This document shows, piece by piece, positions 4,929-6,661 of a stretch of 6,661 nucleotides of DNA. The translations under genes and the position numbers were made by a program. The notes beneath the pieces were generated by a model. That model searched no databases. It was given only the letters and a program-made list of their open reading frames with translations, and was not told where the DNA came from. The stretch is from an uncultured Mucispirillum sp. (GTDB lineage: Bacteria; Chrysiogenota; Deferribacteres; Deferribacterales; Mucispirillaceae): contig CAMWVK010000088.1 in the NCBI GenBank assembly GCA_947177675.1, positions 1 through 6,661 of the forward strand. The letters are read 5' to 3'. How positions within the stretch are numbered: the stretch's first letter is position 1; each line of letters opens with the position of its first letter.

Positions 4929-6637
4929 TTATTAAAAAAGGTGCAGCAATATCAAATGGTATTGCTATTGGTAAAGCATTAGTTATATACCGTGATAAAA
5001 TCAGTGTGAAAGGCTATAAAATACAGGATACTAATACTGAAATAGAAAAACTGCATACTGCTGTTTCTCATACATCAAAACTTTTAGACCATATGCAGCT
5101 GTTAAGTAAAACATATAAAGAACTTTATGATGTTTATAAACTTCTTCTAACTGATGAATCTTTTATTGGTAAAGCTGTTTCAATTATTAAAGAAGAAAAA
5201 GTTAATGCAGAATATGCTTTAAAAAAAGTAACTGATAATTTAATGACTAAACTTTCTCTTTCAGATAATGAATATTTTCAAGCAAGAATGCATGATATAA
5301 AAGATATATATATGAGGCTTGTTTGTTATATTTCAAATACTGTAGTAGAAAGTATTGAAGAAGCAGATGAAAACTCTATTTTAATATTCAGCGATTTTAC
5401 TGTTTCTGATATTGATTATATGATAAAAAAGAAAGTAAAGGGGTTTGTTTCTTCATTAGGCAATAAAATGAGCCATAAAAGTATAATTGTAAGAGAATCA
5501 GGTATTGTGGCAGTTTCTAATATTAAAAATGTATATACAGTAATAAAAACTGGCGATATAGTTATTGTTGATGGATTTTTAGGTTATATTTCTATTAATC
5601 CAGATGAAATAACATTAAAAAAATATGAAAAGAAAAAAGCTGATTATGAAAATTTCTTATATTCTGTCAAAAATGAATGTGATACAACATGTAAAACAAA
5701 AGATGGAAGTATAATTTCATTATATGCTAATATTAACAGCAATGATGAATTAACACATATTAATGTTCATGGATTAAATGGAGTAGGGCTTTATAGAACA
5801 GAGTTTTTATACATCAATAATGGTCTTTTATCAGAAGAAGAACAGTATAATATATATAAAACAGCACTGCTTGCATTACATAGTAAACCTCTTGTAATAA
5901 GAACTTTTGATTTAGGCGGCGATAAAATAAGCAGATTCATGCCAAATTCTATAGAAGAAAATCCAGCACTTGGTCTTAGAGCAATTAGATACAGTATGAA
6001 ATATAGAGATTTTTTTATTACACAAATAAGAGCAGTTCTAAGAGCTGGAACATCTGGAGATATTCGTCTTTTACTGCCTATGGTATCATCAGTTGATGAA
6101 CTGCTGGAAGTAAAATCTATTATAGAAAGCGAAAGAAAACGGATGCAGGAAATGAATATTCCATATAGAGATAATATTCCTGTTGGTATAATGGTAGAAG
6201 TACCCTCTACGGCTATTGCAATTGATATGTTTATTAAATATGCAGATTTTTTTAGTATTGGCACAAATGATTTAATTCAGTATATGATTGGTGTAGATAG
6301 AAATAATGAAAATGTAAGCAGTCTTTATTCGCCTGTGCATCCTGCTATTCTTTCTACTTTAAAAAATATTTATGATAAAGTTTCAGAATCAGGCAAGTCC
6401 ATATCAATATGTGGTGAATTAGCAGGAGACGGCAGATATACTGCAGTATTAATAGGTCTTGGATACCGTTCATTTAGTATGAATCCCCGTTCTTCTTATA
6501 TGATAAGAAAATTGCTTTCAACTTTTAATGTTGATGACTGCAAAAGACTTGTAAATATTTTATTAAGCTGTGATACAATAGATGAAATTGAAGCGTTAAT
6601 TACTGAATTTAATGGAAAACAAATTTTATCTGATTAA
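4925..6637 (+). CDS. ptsI: Phosphoenolpyruvate-protein phosphotransferase (PTS Enzyme I)
   Basis: EI autophosphorylates from PEP and starts the PTS chain by phosphorylating HPr; it acts in the cytoplasm as a dimer. It has 570 residues (E. coli 575), starting at TTG and overlapping the ptsH stop (TTGA, 4925-4928). The N-terminal HPr-binding/phosphohistidine part (about 1-225) carries the active-site His184 in NKMSHKSI. The C-terminal PEP-binding barrel (about 255-570) is well conserved: GVGLYRTEFL (Arg291), IRTFDLGGDK (Arg326), ENPALGLRAIR, GIMVEVPS, FFSIGTNDLIQY (Asp449) and the catalytic loop ICGELAGD with Cys496. The phosphohistidine loop is atypical: the standard GG.TSHT is GNKMSHK, and the usual 'lPavvG' after it is IVAVSN. 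The PEP chemistry looks intact, while the loop that meets HPr is divergent. It is the last gene of the visible operon. Confidence 0.96.
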   Translation: MIIKKGAAISNGIAIGKALVIYRDKISVKGYKIQDTNTEIEKLHTAVSHTSKLLDHMQLLSKTYKELYDVYKLLLTDESFIGKAVSIIKEEKVNAEYALKKVTDNLMTKLSLSDNEYFQARMHDIKDIYMRLVCYISNTVVESIEEADENSILIFSDFTVSDIDYMIKKKVKGFVSSLGNKMSHKSIIVRESGIVAVSNIKNVYTVIKTGDIVIVDGFLGYISINPDEITLKKYEKKKADYENFLYSVKNECDTTCKTKDGSIISLYANINSNDELTHINVHGLNGVGLYRTEFLYINNGLLSEEEQYNIYKTALLALHSKPLVIRTFDLGGDKISRFMPNSIEENPALGLRAIRYSMKYRDFFITQIRAVLRAGTSGDIRLLLPMVSSVDELLEVKSIIESERKRMQEMNIPYRDNIPVGIMVEVPSTAIAIDMFIKYADFFSIGTNDLIQYMIGVDRNNENVSSLYSPVHPAILSTLKNIYDKVSESGKSISICGELAGDGRYTAVLIGLGYRSFSMNPRSSYMIRKLLSTFNVDDCKRLVNILLSCDTIDEIEALITEFNGKQILSD

Positions 6638-6661
6638 GGTAAATCTAAAAACGATTGAGAA
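6638..6661 (+). other. Short unassigned tail after ptsI
   Basis: Only 24 bases remain after the EI stop. No hairpin, T tract or convincing start with SD is visible, so whether the operon continues cannot be decided from this window. Confidence 0.5.

Noticed and set aside
6259..6277. TGGCAC followed by T-rich bases inside ptsI, resembling a sigma-54 -24/-12 promoter
   Set aside because: The GC of the -12 element is missing (TTTAAT instead of TTGC), and the bases encode the invariant GTNDL motif of EI.

Overview
The window is a compact, AT-rich (about 30% GC by eye), single-strand gene cluster from a Gram-negative-type bacterium. All nine genes lie on the + strand. The order is rpoN (3' part) - hpf - [hairpin] - rapZ - PTS EIIA(Man) - EIIB(Man) - EIIC(Man) - EIID(Man) - ptsH (HPr) - ptsI (EI). 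A sigma-54 gene followed by hpf, rapZ and PTS genes is the conserved 'rpoN locus' of proteobacteria. The version carrying mannose-family PTS subunits plus HPr and EI is typical of the former deltaproteobacteria and related phyla. The very low GC, together with this layout, makes me favour the Deferribacterota (for example a Mucispirillum- or Deferribacter-like organism). That placement is inference; no rRNA or other marker is present.

Layout. Positions 3-905 encode the C-terminal 300 residues of RpoN, whose 5' part lies outside the window. hpf follows at once; its Shine-Dalgarno sequence is formed by the last two Arg codons of rpoN. A strong 12-bp hairpin with a short T run follows hpf and probably separates rpoN-hpf from the next unit, and a TATAAT-like element sits directly after it. 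From 1523 to 6637 rapZ and six PTS genes are packed with gaps of 17 bases or fewer. There are three stop/start overlaps (EIIA/EIIB, EIIC/EIID, HPr/EI), so this looks like one operon with translational coupling.

How the genes work together. EI takes phosphate from PEP and passes it to HPr, then to EIIA (His8) and EIIB (His14). EIIC and EIID form the membrane channel that imports and phosphorylates a sugar. The set is a self-sufficient Man-type PTS, but no sugar-catabolic gene is present, so the substrate cannot be named. RpoN, HPF and RapZ are regulators: alternative sigma factor, ribosome hibernation and a nucleotide/aminosugar-linked regulatory protein.

Most notable points. HPr has His in place of the regulatory Ser46 and Ile in place of Pro18. 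No hprK (HPr kinase) or ptsN gene lies in the cluster, although one or both often occupy the hpf-rapZ interval in relatives. EI keeps its active-site His184, but the surrounding loop is divergent. Together these suggest a PTS that has lost HPr-serine control and has a re-shaped EI/HPr interface. I see no mobile element, CRISPR, tRNA/rRNA or unknown gene, so this is a variant of a known system and not a wholly new one.
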